From an uncultured Eubacteriales bacterium (lineage in GTDB: Bacteria; Bacillota; Clostridia; Oscillospirales; CAG-272), in NCBI GenBank assembly GCA_905201895.1, contig CAJKPX010000032.1:1-21238 (forward strand): a stretch of 21,238 bases of DNA, written 5' to 3'. The notes under the pieces were generated by a model. That model did no database searches and was not told where the DNA came from. It saw only the letters and a program-made list of their open reading frames with translations. The position numbers and the translations under genes are program-made. Shown piece after piece: positions 1 through 6,746 of this stretch (positions are counted from its first letter, which is position 1; each line of letters begins with the position of its first letter).

Positions 1-2
1 TG

Positions 3-365
3 CCTTGCCCGCCGTACACGGTGCTGCAGAGTCATTGGATATCCTATGGCGAGATGCAACGGCTTTCGCATATTGCCGAGACGCTCGAGCGCTACCTTGA
101 GAGTGGCAGATTTTTGCACGCGCTCGATTATCTGATACCGCGCGTCGACTCTCCCTTCGGCTTTTGGGAGGGCTTGACCGACCATCTTGCCGCCGATCCG
201 CGCCCCCTGCAAAAGCGCGCCCAGCCCGAGGTCTACCGCGCCCTTCTGGATTATGCGCAAACGCTTCCCGAGGTGGATGCAAACACGCTTCGCCGCCTGC
301 TCGGTGTTGATTTTTCGATGCATGAGCACAAAAATCCGCCGCATTTTTTGCGCGCGGAGGAATAA
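3..365 (+). CDS. C-terminal end of a B12-binding radical SAM protein (DUF4080-like), 5' end outside the window
   Basis: The frame is open from the first bases of the window, so this is the tail of a longer gene. The GTG at 21 is unlikely to be the true start, because the codons before it (PCPPYTV) read as protein. The visible part has the pattern 'EMQRLSHIAETLERYLESGRF', then 'PFGFWEGLTDHL'. I associate this with the C-terminal helical domain (DUF4080) of cobalamin-binding radical SAM enzymes of Clostridia. The catalytic parts, namely the B12-binding fold and the CxxxCxxC cluster motif, would lie upstream and are not visible. The gene ends at a TAA just before a hairpin it shares with the converging gene. 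The family call comes from recalled similarity only. The substrate is unknown. Confidence 0.6.
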   Translation, partial: PCPPYTVLQSHWISYGEMQRLSHIAETLERYLESGRFLHALDYLIPRVDSPFGFWEGLTDHLAADPRPLQKRAQPEVYRALLDYAQTLPEVDANTLRRLLGVDFSMHEHKNPPHFLRAEE

Positions 366-367
366 AA

Positions 368-423
368 AACGCACGGAGTCTCTCTCCTCGATGCAGATCG
401 CATCCGAGATGGCTCCGTGCGTT
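368..423. terminator. Bidirectional intrinsic terminator between converging genes
   Basis: There is a perfect 11-bp inverted repeat: AACGCACGGAG at 368-378 pairs with CTCCGTGCGTT at 413-423. A nested smaller stem (ATGC at 391-394 with GCAT at 400-403, extended by CTCG and CGAG) fills the loop. On the minus strand the stem is followed by six T residues, typical of a rho-independent terminator for the hydrolase gene. On the plus strand the run is weaker (TTGTTTCGTTATTT). It lies exactly between the two convergent stop codons. Confidence 0.8.
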
Positions 424-434
424 GTTTCGTTATT

Positions 435-1220
435 TCAGATGTTTTTCCAAACCCAAGCGGCGGCGTGCGGTGCCCAGGTGCAAACGTCGGGGCGGTTGAG
501 CGCAAGCCCCAGCCCGTGATGACCGTGCGGATAGACGTGCAGCTCAAACTCCACGCCTGCGTCGCGCAGACGCTCACCAAAAATCAGCGAGTTTTTCACG
601 TTCACAACCGCGTCGTTCGAGGTGTGCCAGAGAAATACCTTGGGCGTGCTTTCGTTGACGTATTGCGCAAGCGAGAGGGTTGACTTTTCGGTCTCGTAGC
701 GCTCGCCAAGCAGGCGCTTGCCGCTTCCCGTGTGTCCGTAGAACTCCTCCACTGAGATCACGGGGTAGCCGAGGATCGCGCCGTTCGGCAGACAATCCAT
801 GCCGTCGATTTCGTCGGGCTGGAAGGCTTCGGTGTAGGCATCGGGGAGCAGGATCGCGGAGGCGGCAAGGTGTCCGCCTGCCGAAAAGCCGCAGGTCACA
901 ATACGTGCGGGGTCAATTTTCCATTCGCTTGCGTGATAGCGGAGCAGACGCACCACACGCTGAACGTCCGAGAGCGGCGCGGGATGGCGGTTGGGGGCAA
1001 CGCGATAGTCGACCACAACGGCGTGCATTCCCTGCGAGTTGAAGAACTCGGCGATCGGCGTGCCCTCCTGCGGTGAGTGTCCGCCGTATCCTCCGCCGGG
1101 GAGCACAACCACGCAGGGAAGTGCCTCCTCGGTATCAAGGAAGAACGTGTGAAAGAGGTTTGGCGTTTCGGCGTCCTCACAAAAATAGGGGATTATGCCG
1201 TTCCATATCCGAAGGTCCAT
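435..1220 (-). CDS. Alpha/beta hydrolase (esterase/lipase, BD-FAE or acetyl-esterase-like)
   Basis: This is a cytoplasmic serine hydrolase of 261 residues with no signal peptide. The oxyanion-hole segment is 'LPGGGYGGHSP' (about residues 40-50). The nucleophile elbow is G-F-S-A-G-G with Ser113. The likely acid is Asp203 in 'WHTSNDAV', and the likely catalytic histidine is in 'HGHHGLG' (232-235). This order fits small carbohydrate or xylan acetyl-esterase-type enzymes of the HSL/BD-FAE group; the substrate cannot be read from the sequence. The frame is open upstream to 1301, but that start would overlap the transporter gene. The ATG at 1220 has AAGGAG ten bases before it, and the ATG at 1229 is only one base from that site. 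It is last in a minus-strand run with the AEC transporter, UDG and PHP genes. Confidence 0.85.
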   Translation of the reverse strand: MDLRIWNGIIPYFCEDAETPNLFHTFFLDTEEALPCVVVLPGGGYGGHSPQEGTPIAEFFNSQGMHAVVVDYRVAPNRHPAPLSDVQRVVRLLRYHASEWKIDPARIVTCGFSAGGHLAASAILLPDAYTEAFQPDEIDGMDCLPNGAILGYPVISVEEFYGHTGSGKRLLGERYETEKSTLSLAQYVNESTPKVFLWHTSNDAVVNVKNSLIFGERLRDAGVEFELHVYPHGHHGLGLALNRPDVCTWAPHAAAWVWKNI

Positions 1221-1230
1221 GATATACATT

Positions 1231-1236
1231 CTCCTT
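1231..1236 (-). promoter_or_regulatory. Ribosome binding site that fixes the hydrolase start at 1220
   Basis: On the minus strand this reads AAGGAG. It stands ten bases before the ATG ending at 1220 and one base before the ATG ending at 1229, so the inner ATG is the usable start. Confidence 0.7.
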
Positions 1237-1275
1237 ATGTAGCGTAATGGCTGTGCGCAGATTGGGATTGCGCCG

Positions 1276-2223
1276 TCAGATCGAGGCGATCCATTGTGCA
1301 AAGAGCATGATGACGGGGAGAGTTGCGGTTGAGAGCACCGAGGTCATGCCAACGGTTTGCGAGGCGTAGCCCGGCTCAATATCGTAGAGCTCGGCGAGCA
1401 TGGTGATGGTTGCCGCACTCGGAACACCTGCCATGGCGGTTGCCATGAGGATGTAGGTTTCGGAGAGACCGCAAAGCTTTGCCAAAAGACAAATAATCAC
1501 GGGAAATGCAATGAGCTTGATCGCGGAGTGCAGATAGAGCTTGGCGTTTTTGAGCATCTTCGGCAGAGCGATCGTGGCAAGGAGTGCGCCCGTGATCAGA
1601 ACCGAAATTGGGGTGCAGAGATTGCCGAGGTAGGAGAAAAACTTGGTCAGCGCGTCGGGGAGCGGCAGGATCGGCTTGAGTAGGTAGAGTGCCACGCCGA
1701 TGGCACAGGGGATCGTGCCGTAGTTGAACAGCGCCTTTTTGGGAGTCATGCGGATGTCCTCGCGTCCGCGTGCGAGGATGATGATGCCCCAGGTCCAGAG
1801 AAAGAGGTGAAAGGCGATCACATAGAACGCCCCCATAAAGCTGCCCTTGCCCTCGCCCAGGATCGAATCAAGGATGGGAAAGCCGATAAAGCCGCAGTTG
1901 GCAAACACCAGCGTAAACTCAAATATCTTGGTGCGGTCTGCGCGGTTGTTGCGACGGCAGATCAGATAGGCGATCACCGAAATCAGCGTATGGATCGCAA
2001 AGCTGATCAGCGTGGTCTGCCAGGCAATCGTGAGATTTTCTGGGGTGTACTCGGCGTTTGCGAGAGCCGAGATAATCATCATCGGCTGACCAACCGAAAC
2101 GATCAGGCGCGAGAGCGCCTTGGATGCCGAGGTGTCGATGATTCCCCATTTGCGGCAGAGAAATCCGCAGATCATGAGCAAAAACAGTGTGACCATGATC
2201 GAGAGAAGTGCGAGAAAATTCAT
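1276..2223 (-). CDS. AEC family (auxin efflux carrier-like) transporter
   Basis: This is a 315-residue integral membrane protein with about ten hydrophobic segments spread over its whole length. It starts with the helix 'MNFLALLSIMVTLFLLMICGF', followed by 'RKWGIIDTSASKALSRLIVSVGQP'. That N-terminal pattern and the late 'ATAMAGVPSAATITMLAELY' and 'ASQTVGMTSVLSTATLP' segments are typical of bacterial AEC/membrane-transport (Mem_trans) proteins. Known members export or import small organic acids such as malate, but the substrate here is not readable. The start lies two bases after the UDG stop codon, with GGAGG about ten bases upstream inside the UDG gene. The two are therefore very likely cotranscribed and translationally linked. 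Confidence 0.88.
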   Translation of the reverse strand: MNFLALLSIMVTLFLLMICGFLCRKWGIIDTSASKALSRLIVSVGQPMMIISALANAEYTPENLTIAWQTTLISFAIHTLISVIAYLICRRNNRADRTKIFEFTLVFANCGFIGFPILDSILGEGKGSFMGAFYVIAFHLFLWTWGIIILARGREDIRMTPKKALFNYGTIPCAIGVALYLLKPILPLPDALTKFFSYLGNLCTPISVLITGALLATIALPKMLKNAKLYLHSAIKLIAFPVIICLLAKLCGLSETYILMATAMAGVPSAATITMLAELYDIEPGYASQTVGMTSVLSTATLPVIMLFAQWIASI

Positions 2224-2225
2224 GG

Positions 2226-2792
2226 TCAGCCTTCCTCCCGCATTTCGTCCAGCTTTGCCTTGATGCGCTTCATATCCTCGAGCATATCTTCCTTTTTGCG
2301 CGGGTCGCGGAGAAGTGCGGCGGGATGATAGACGGCGGTCATGAGGTAGTTCCCCTTTTCAAACCAGGTGCCGTGCTCCTGCGTGATTTTGAAATCGGGC
2401 TTGATGAGCTTCATTGCCGAAATGCGACCGAGGCAAACGATCACGCGCGGTCGGATCAGGCGAACCTGCTCGCGCAGATATCCGATGCAGGCAGCCTCCT
2501 CCTCGGGAAGGGGATCGCGATTTTTGGGCGGACGGCATTTCAGGATGTTGGCGATGTAAACGTCGCTGCGCTCGATGCCAACGGCGTAGAGAAATTTATC
2601 GAGGAGCTGACCTGCGCGTCCCACGAAGGGAATACCCGAGAGGTCCTCCTGCTCGCCGGGCGCCTCGCCCACAAACATCAGCTCGGCATTTGGATTGCCC
2701 ACGCCGAACACAAGGTTGGTGCGACTTTCACCGAGTGCGCATTTTTTGCAGTCGGCGCAAAGCGCGGCAAGCGATTCAAGATTGTTTTCCAT
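2226..2792 (-). CDS. Family 4 (Fe-S) uracil-DNA glycosylase
   Basis: This removes uracil from DNA in base excision repair. The 188-residue protein has the family 4 features. Four cysteines suited to a [4Fe-4S] cluster are Cys15 and Cys18 in 'ADCKKC', Cys86 in 'ILKCRPPKNRD' and Cys102. Motif 1 is 'GEAPGEQED' (42-50), followed by 'GIPFVGRAGQLLD'. The late motif is 'HPAALLRDPRKK' (from 156). The start at 2792 (MENNLESL) is preferred because it aligns with the family and avoids running into the PHP gene. Its Shine-Dalgarno is only GGAG, eleven bases away. An in-frame start at 2846 would add 18 unlikely residues and overlap the upstream gene. It sits between the PHP gene and the AEC transporter on the same strand. 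Confidence 0.9.
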   Translation of the reverse strand: MENNLESLAALCADCKKCALGESRTNLVFGVGNPNAELMFVGEAPGEQEDLSGIPFVGRAGQLLDKFLYAVGIERSDVYIANILKCRPPKNRDPLPEEEAACIGYLREQVRLIRPRVIVCLGRISAMKLIKPDFKITQEHGTWFEKGNYLMTAVYHPAALLRDPRKKEDMLEDMKRIKAKLDEMREEG

Positions 2793-2814
2793 AGTAAGTA
2801 GATCTCCGTTTCCG

Positions 2815-3522
2815 TTATTTCGCGGGCATGTCGGCCATGCCGTCACGCAGAGCGTGCTTGCCCGTGCAGATCAGGGTGTAGCAGCCGCTTTTCAGAACGT
2901 CGACCAGCTCGCGCATCGAGCAGATCGGCGCATCGGTGCGAATTCCGCCTGCGATCGCGGCATGTGCGAAGTGATAGTCGCTGCCCGAGGTGCGGATCAG
3001 ACCATAGCGGTCGGCGGTTTCGAGCGCCTGCAGATTGTGCGAGTTGTGGTCGGGGTGTCCGTTGAACACCTCCATGCCGTCAAGAAGCGTGGGGTCGATG
3101 CGATCCATACCGCGTCGGTAGGGATGCGCCTGAACAAACAGCAAGCCGTGCTCCTTGGCAAAGGCAGAAAAGCTTTCGGGGTTCATGTGATGAAGGTTGG
3201 GGTGACTGATCAGAAAATCCTCATCCAAGCCGAACACAAGGTAATCGTTTTGGGAGCCGAGGAAGCGCAGCTCGCATCCGAGCAGAATGTTCAGGCACCC
3301 TTCGGCGGCACGGCGGAGCGTGCGGTAGCCCGAAAGATAGTGCTCGATTTTCTCCTCCCAGGTTTCGCCCGCGGGGTCGATGACGTAATCACAGTAGTGC
3401 TCGGCGAGCACGAGCGTGGTGTAGCCCGCCTCGGTGTAGCGTGCCACGAGCTCCTCGGGAGTAACCGAGGCGCAGGGGCTCACCGTGGCAGAGTGCGCGT
3501 GCAGTTCGGTTTTGTATTGCAT
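2815..3522 (-). CDS. PHP-domain metal-dependent phosphoesterase (histidinol-phosphatase-like)
   Basis: This 235-residue protein begins with the PHP motif 'YKTELHAHS' close to the N-terminus. It carries further expected metal-ligand motifs: 'LAEHYCDY', 'LLGCELRF', 'VQAHPYR' and 'TSGSDYHF'. This is the layout of stand-alone PHP hydrolases, which bind two or three metal ions and cleave phosphate esters. The substrate is unknown, and histidinol phosphate is only one possibility. The start at 3522 is supported by AAGAGG eight bases upstream (3531-3536). The open frame extends to 3606, but those extra residues run through the hairpin at 3552-3587 and look non-coding. It follows gpmI by 90 bases and precedes the UDG gene by 22. 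Confidence 0.85.
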   Translation of the reverse strand: MQYKTELHAHSATVSPCASVTPEELVARYTEAGYTTLVLAEHYCDYVIDPAGETWEEKIEHYLSGYRTLRRAAEGCLNILLGCELRFLGSQNDYLVFGLDEDFLISHPNLHHMNPESFSAFAKEHGLLFVQAHPYRRGMDRIDPTLLDGMEVFNGHPDHNSHNLQALETADRYGLIRTSGSDYHFAHAAIAGGIRTDAPICSMRELVDVLKSGCYTLICTGKHALRDGMADMPAK

Positions 3523-3551
3523 GTTGAATGCCTCTTTTTGTCTGTTGATTT

Positions 3552-3587
3552 CAAAATTGCCGATGCCCGAGAGCATCGGCAATTTTG
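3552..3587. terminator. Perfect 15-bp hairpin between gpmI and the PHP gene (possible terminator or attenuator)
   Basis: CAAAATTGCCGATGC (3552-3566) is perfectly complementary to GCATCGGCAATTTTG (3573-3587) around a six-base loop. The stem ends in A/T-rich arms, so both strands show a short U-rich 3' side, but no long T-run follows. It could terminate gpmI transcripts partially or stabilise the gpmI 3' end. Because no separate promoter is obvious for the PHP gene, read-through is likely. Confidence 0.6.
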
Positions 3588-3612
3588 GGTTTTGTGAAAG
3601 GCTCAAAGTGAA

Positions 3613-5274
3613 TTATTTGACCTCGATGATCGACTCATCCCACATCTCGGGAGCCTTGTAGCCCAGGAGATTGAGCGTGGTTGCGGCAACGTTGGAAAGA
3701 CCGAACGCGCCGTCAGCCTTCACGGTGTAGTGCTCCTTTGCAGCAGTGTTGTCATAGATGATGCAGGGAACGGGGTTGAGGGTGTGGCTGGTTTTGGACT
3801 TGAAGTTGCCGTTCTTGTCAGCCTTGGGCTGCTTGGTCTTCTTGTCCATCTCATACATCTCATCGGCATTGCCGTGGTCGGCAGTAATCAGAGCCACGCC
3901 GCCCATCGCGTCAAGCACGGGCAGAATTCTGCCGAGCTGGAGATCAAGCGCCTCCATCGAGCAGCGCGTTGCGGCAAGCGAGCCGGTGTGACCAACCATG
4001 TCACCGTTGGGGAAGTTGACGCGCAGATACTTATATTTGCCGCTCTGCAGGCACTCAAGCAGCTTGTCGGTGATCTCGGCACACTTCATCCAGGGTCTCT
4101 GCTCAAAGGGAACCACGTCGGAGGGGATTTCGATATAGGTTTCGAGCTCCTCGTTAAACTTGCCCGACTTGTTGCCGTTCCAGAAATAGGTTACGTGACC
4201 GAACTTCTGAGTCTCGGAGATGGCGAGAACGGGGATGCCCGCGTCTGCCATATATTCGCTCATGGTGTTGGTGATCTCGGGAGGAGATACCAGATATTTT
4301 GCGGGGATGTGCAGGTCGCCGTCATATTCGAGCATGCCTGCGTAAACGACCTTGGGCACGCGAACGCGGTCGAACTTGTCGAATGCGCCCTCGGGAGCGT
4401 CAAAGGTCTTGGAGATCTCGATCGAGCGGTCGCCGCGGAAGTTGAAGAAGATCACGCTGTCGCCGTCCTCCACCGTGCCGAGCGGCTTGCCGTTCTCTGC
4501 GATCACGAATGCGGGCAGATCCTGGTCGATCACGCCGGTCTCCTTGCGGTAGGTTTCGACAGCCTCTGCAGCCGATGCAAACTGTCTGCCCTCGCCGAGC
4601 ACATGGGTCTTCCAGCCTGCCTCAACCATTGCCCAGTTCGCCTCGTAGCGGTCCATGGTGATGGTCATGCGTCCGCCGCCCGATGCGATCTTTGCGTCAA
4701 AGGAAGCATCGCAGAGCTCTGCAAGGAACGCCTCGAAGGGATTGATATATTCGAGTGCAGAGGTCTCGCCAACGTCGCGGCCGTCGAGCAGGATATGCAC
4801 GCGAACGCGCGAGACACCCTCGTTCTTTGCCTGCTTGAGCATAGCCTTGAGGTGATCAATGTGCGAATGCACGTTGCCGTCCGAGAAAAGTCCGAGGAAG
4901 TGGAGCGTCGAGTTGTTTGCCTTGACGTTTGCAACGAGCTCCTGCCAGGTTGCGGATGCGAACATCTTGCCGCTCTCGATCGAGTTGGAAACCAGCTTTG
5001 CGCCCTGTGCAAAGACCTGACCTGCGCCGAGAGCGTTGTGTCCAACCTCACTGTTGCCCATATCGTCGTCGGAGGGAAGTCCAACGGCGGTTCCGTGTGC
5101 CTTGAGCGACACCATGGGGTAATTCTTCATCAATGCGTCGAGATTGGGGGTGTAGGCACCTGCAACGGCGTTGGAAACCGTGTCGGGTGCGAGACCCACG
5201 CCATCCATCACGATGGTCAGCAGGGGACCCTGCACGCCTTCAAAACCGACGATCTTTTCAAGCTTCTTGTTCAT
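3613..5274 (-). CDS. gpmI: 2,3-bisphosphoglycerate-independent phosphoglycerate mutase
   Basis: This catalyses interconversion of 3- and 2-phosphoglycerate in glycolysis through a phosphoserine intermediate and divalent metals, commonly Mn. The 553-residue protein contains 'IVMDGVGL' (Asp24) and the catalytic-serine motif 'MGNSEVGHN' (Ser75). It also has 'LFSDGNVHSHIDHL', 'LLDGRDVGETSALEY', 'FFNFRGDRS' and the late metal motif 'ALITADHGNADEM'. It is somewhat longer than the common ~510 residues, in line with the longer clostridial forms. The start at 5274 (MNKKLEK) has GGAGG eight bases upstream (5283-5287). Upstream in-frame ATGs at 5295 and 5313 lie in or before that site. It has its own promoter. 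Confidence 0.95.
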   Translation of the reverse strand: MNKKLEKIVGFEGVQGPLLTIVMDGVGLAPDTVSNAVAGAYTPNLDALMKNYPMVSLKAHGTAVGLPSDDDMGNSEVGHNALGAGQVFAQGAKLVSNSIESGKMFASATWQELVANVKANNSTLHFLGLFSDGNVHSHIDHLKAMLKQAKNEGVSRVRVHILLDGRDVGETSALEYINPFEAFLAELCDASFDAKIASGGGRMTITMDRYEANWAMVEAGWKTHVLGEGRQFASAAEAVETYRKETGVIDQDLPAFVIAENGKPLGTVEDGDSVIFFNFRGDRSIEISKTFDAPEGAFDKFDRVRVPKVVYAGMLEYDGDLHIPAKYLVSPPEITNTMSEYMADAGIPVLAISETQKFGHVTYFWNGNKSGKFNEELETYIEIPSDVVPFEQRPWMKCAEITDKLLECLQSGKYKYLRVNFPNGDMVGHTGSLAATRCSMEALDLQLGRILPVLDAMGGVALITADHGNADEMYEMDKKTKQPKADKNGNFKSKTSHTLNPVPCIIYDNTAAKEHYTVKADGAFGLSNVAATTLNLLGYKAPEMWDESIIEVK

Positions 5275-5328
5275 TGTTTGTTCCTCCGAATTCATATTCT
5301 TTGAAAAAGACATATTTTCACAACTAAT

Positions 5329-5356
5329 ATTATATACAAAAATTCAGGAATTGCAA
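5329..5356 (-). promoter_or_regulatory. Sigma-A-type promoter of gpmI
   Basis: On the minus strand, TTGCAA (5351-5356) is followed after 16 bases by TATAAT (5329-5334). This lies 55-82 bases before the gpmI start and just after the terminator of the preceding gene. Confidence 0.7.
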
Positions 5357-5402
5357 GGGCTATTTTCGATTTTCTTCATTTTTCTGCAAAAAGAACGCAT
5401 GG

Positions 5403-5446
5403 CGAAGCGCCGTCTTGGGGATTTTGCCCCACAAGACGGCGCTTCG
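5403..5446 (-). terminator. Intrinsic terminator of the hydrolase unit
   Basis: CGAAGCGCCGTCTTG (5403-5417) pairs with CAAGACGGCGCTTCG (5432-5446), a 15-bp stem that can be extended by a GGGG/CCCC pairing with one bulge. On the minus strand it follows the hydrolase stop and leads into a T-rich stretch (TTCTTTTT). A T7 run also follows on the plus strand, but no plus-strand gene ends there. Confidence 0.8.
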
Positions 5447-5467
5447 ATATCTTTTTTTGTCGGTTTA

Positions 5468-6235
5468 TCAATTTAAGGAGCCGCTTTCAACTCCGTTCAC
5501 AAAATCGCAGATCATGTCTCCAAACGGGCATTCGTCCCCGGATTCCGATGCGCGGACGTAGGCGCAATGCCTGCCGTGCATCAGGCGCATATCCGCAGCA
5601 CTCTCGTCGATGCCGAAATGGCGGAGCGTGCCGAGCATAAGCAGGGTCTGCTCGTAGCGGTTTTTCATATCGTCATCCGAAACGATGAAGCGCATCGGCG
5701 GGTAGCGGTCGGCGGTGCCGACGTGATAGAGCGGGGCACTTTCGTCGATGATTACGCGCCGCGGGTCGATCCCTCTCTCCTTCAAAACCCGAAAATGGTT
5801 GGTCGGTTGTCCTGCATCGTGCAGAAATCCTGCAAAATCGACGGGTGTGAGTCCGTGGCTTGCAAGATAGGAGGCATCGAAACAGAGCATCATCGAAAGA
5901 TAGCCGCCCGCCGAGCTACCGCCCACGTAAATGCGTCGACCTCCGCCGTACTCTGCGATGTGTTGATTCACCCATGCCACGGCGCTCGCCGCGTCGAGAA
6001 CGAAATCGGGGTAATGCGCATCGGGGTACATGCGATAGTTTGCCGTCGCGTACGCGATTCCGTGCTCCGCGAGAAAGACACCCACGTGTGCGGCTTTAGC
6101 TTTGTCACCCTTTTCAAGCCCACCGCCGTGGAAGTAAACGAAGGTGGGAAAGTCCTCACTGTCGGGCAGATAGAGATCCAGCGTTTGCAAGGGATGGTTC
6201 CCTTCGCAATAGGGAACATCCTTGATTACTCTCAT
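5468..6235 (-). CDS. Alpha/beta hydrolase (esterase/lipase family)
   Basis: This is a 255-residue cytoplasmic serine hydrolase unrelated in detail to the one at 435-1220. It shows the oxyanion motif 'YFHGGGLEKGD' (HGGG at 36-39) and the nucleophile elbow G-G-S-S-A-G-G with Ser108. Candidate acids are in 'VSDDDM' (187-189), and the histidine is in 'LMHGRHCAY' (220 or 223). The HGGG plus GxSAGG layout is that of the HSL-like/kynurenine-formamidase-like esterases; the natural substrate is unknown. Its ATG overlaps the stop codon of the upstream small membrane protein gene by four bases (ATGA), so the two are translationally coupled. The unit ends at the hairpin 5403-5446. Confidence 0.85.
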   Translation of the reverse strand: MRVIKDVPYCEGNHPLQTLDLYLPDSEDFPTFVYFHGGGLEKGDKAKAAHVGVFLAEHGIAYATANYRMYPDAHYPDFVLDAASAVAWVNQHIAEYGGGRRIYVGGSSAGGYLSMMLCFDASYLASHGLTPVDFAGFLHDAGQPTNHFRVLKERGIDPRRVIIDESAPLYHVGTADRYPPMRFIVSDDDMKNRYEQTLLMLGTLRHFGIDESAADMRLMHGRHCAYVRASESGDECPFGDMICDFVNGVESGSLN

Positions 6236-6534
6236 GCTGTCGCCTCTCGCTTTTTATCCAGCATTCTGTTGCGGAAATAGAGGCAGAGGTCAACCGACAC
6301 CATGAAAAGATTGAGAAAGTAAAAGAACAGCACGTACCATTTGCTTGAGAACTCTGCCATGTAGGCTGCGTTGGTGAATTTGGATGCGATTCCCGCGATA
6401 TAGCCCACAATGATCAGACAAAGAAAGGCAACGCTCTTGCCCTTCGCACTCCGCGCGCGCCAGGATTTGAGCACGTTCATCGGCCAGGATGCGCCAAAGC
6501 TTACGATCATTGCAATTTCCAAAAATTCAGACAT
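6232..6534 (-). CDS. Small three-helix membrane protein, PQ-loop/SemiSWEET-like
   Basis: This 100-residue protein has three hydrophobic segments (about 3-19, 35-51 and 66-87) and a basic C-terminus. The stretch 'GASWPMNVLKSWRARSAKGKS' after the first helix resembles the proline-containing segment of PQ-loop proteins. Length and helix count match bacterial SemiSWEET half-transporters, which dimerise to move sugars. The canonical P-Q pair is replaced by P-M, so transport activity is not assured. The start at 6534 has AAGGAG seven bases upstream. The frame is open further upstream, but that part crosses the promoter and is not coding. It is coupled (ATGA overlap) to the esterase gene. Confidence 0.8.
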   Translation of the reverse strand: MSEFLEIAMIVSFGASWPMNVLKSWRARSAKGKSVAFLCLIIVGYIAGIASKFTNAAYMAEFSSKWYVLFFYFLNLFMVSVDLCLYFRNRMLDKKREATA

Positions 6535-6564
6535 GTTTCTTCTCCTTTTTTCGCTGTTTTTATC

Positions 6565-6593
6565 ATCATACCATATCTGAAGTCGGATGTCAA
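6565..6593 (-). promoter_or_regulatory. Sigma-A-type promoter of the membrane protein-hydrolase unit
   Basis: On the minus strand, a perfect TTGACA (6588-6593) is followed after 17 bases by TATGAT (6565-6570). This lies 31 bases before the gene start. Confidence 0.8.
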
Positions 6594-6676
6594 GCATATA
6601 ATCATGTTTGCTACATTCACTTGAAAGTGATGCTACGCGAAATAGAAAAAAGTTTTGAGAAAAACTCGATCTCGGC

Positions 6677-6705
6677 TTGCTTTTTTGCTTGAAAGGGTGT
6701 ATAAT
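6677..6705 (+). promoter_or_regulatory. Sigma-A-type promoter of the Mrp-family ATPase gene
   Basis: TTGCTT (6677-6682) is followed after 17 bases by a perfect TATAAT (6700-6705). It lies 41 bases before the ATG, whose AGGAGG is at 6733-6738. Confidence 0.75.
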
Positions 6706-6746
6706 AATAAAGTTAAAGCTTAAATTCCTGACAGGAGGATAAAAAA

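Noticed and set aside
3730..5304. A 524-codon plus-strand open frame opposite gpmI
   Set aside because: It is fully antisense to a gene with all gpmI motifs, its translation is cysteine/valine/histidine-rich with no domain, and there is no ribosome binding site. It is a by-product of gpmI codon bias.
5403..5460. Plus-strand terminator with a T7 run at 5452-5458
   Set aside because: No plus-strand gene ends before it. The same stem serves the minus-strand hydrolase, so the plus-strand T-run is probably incidental.
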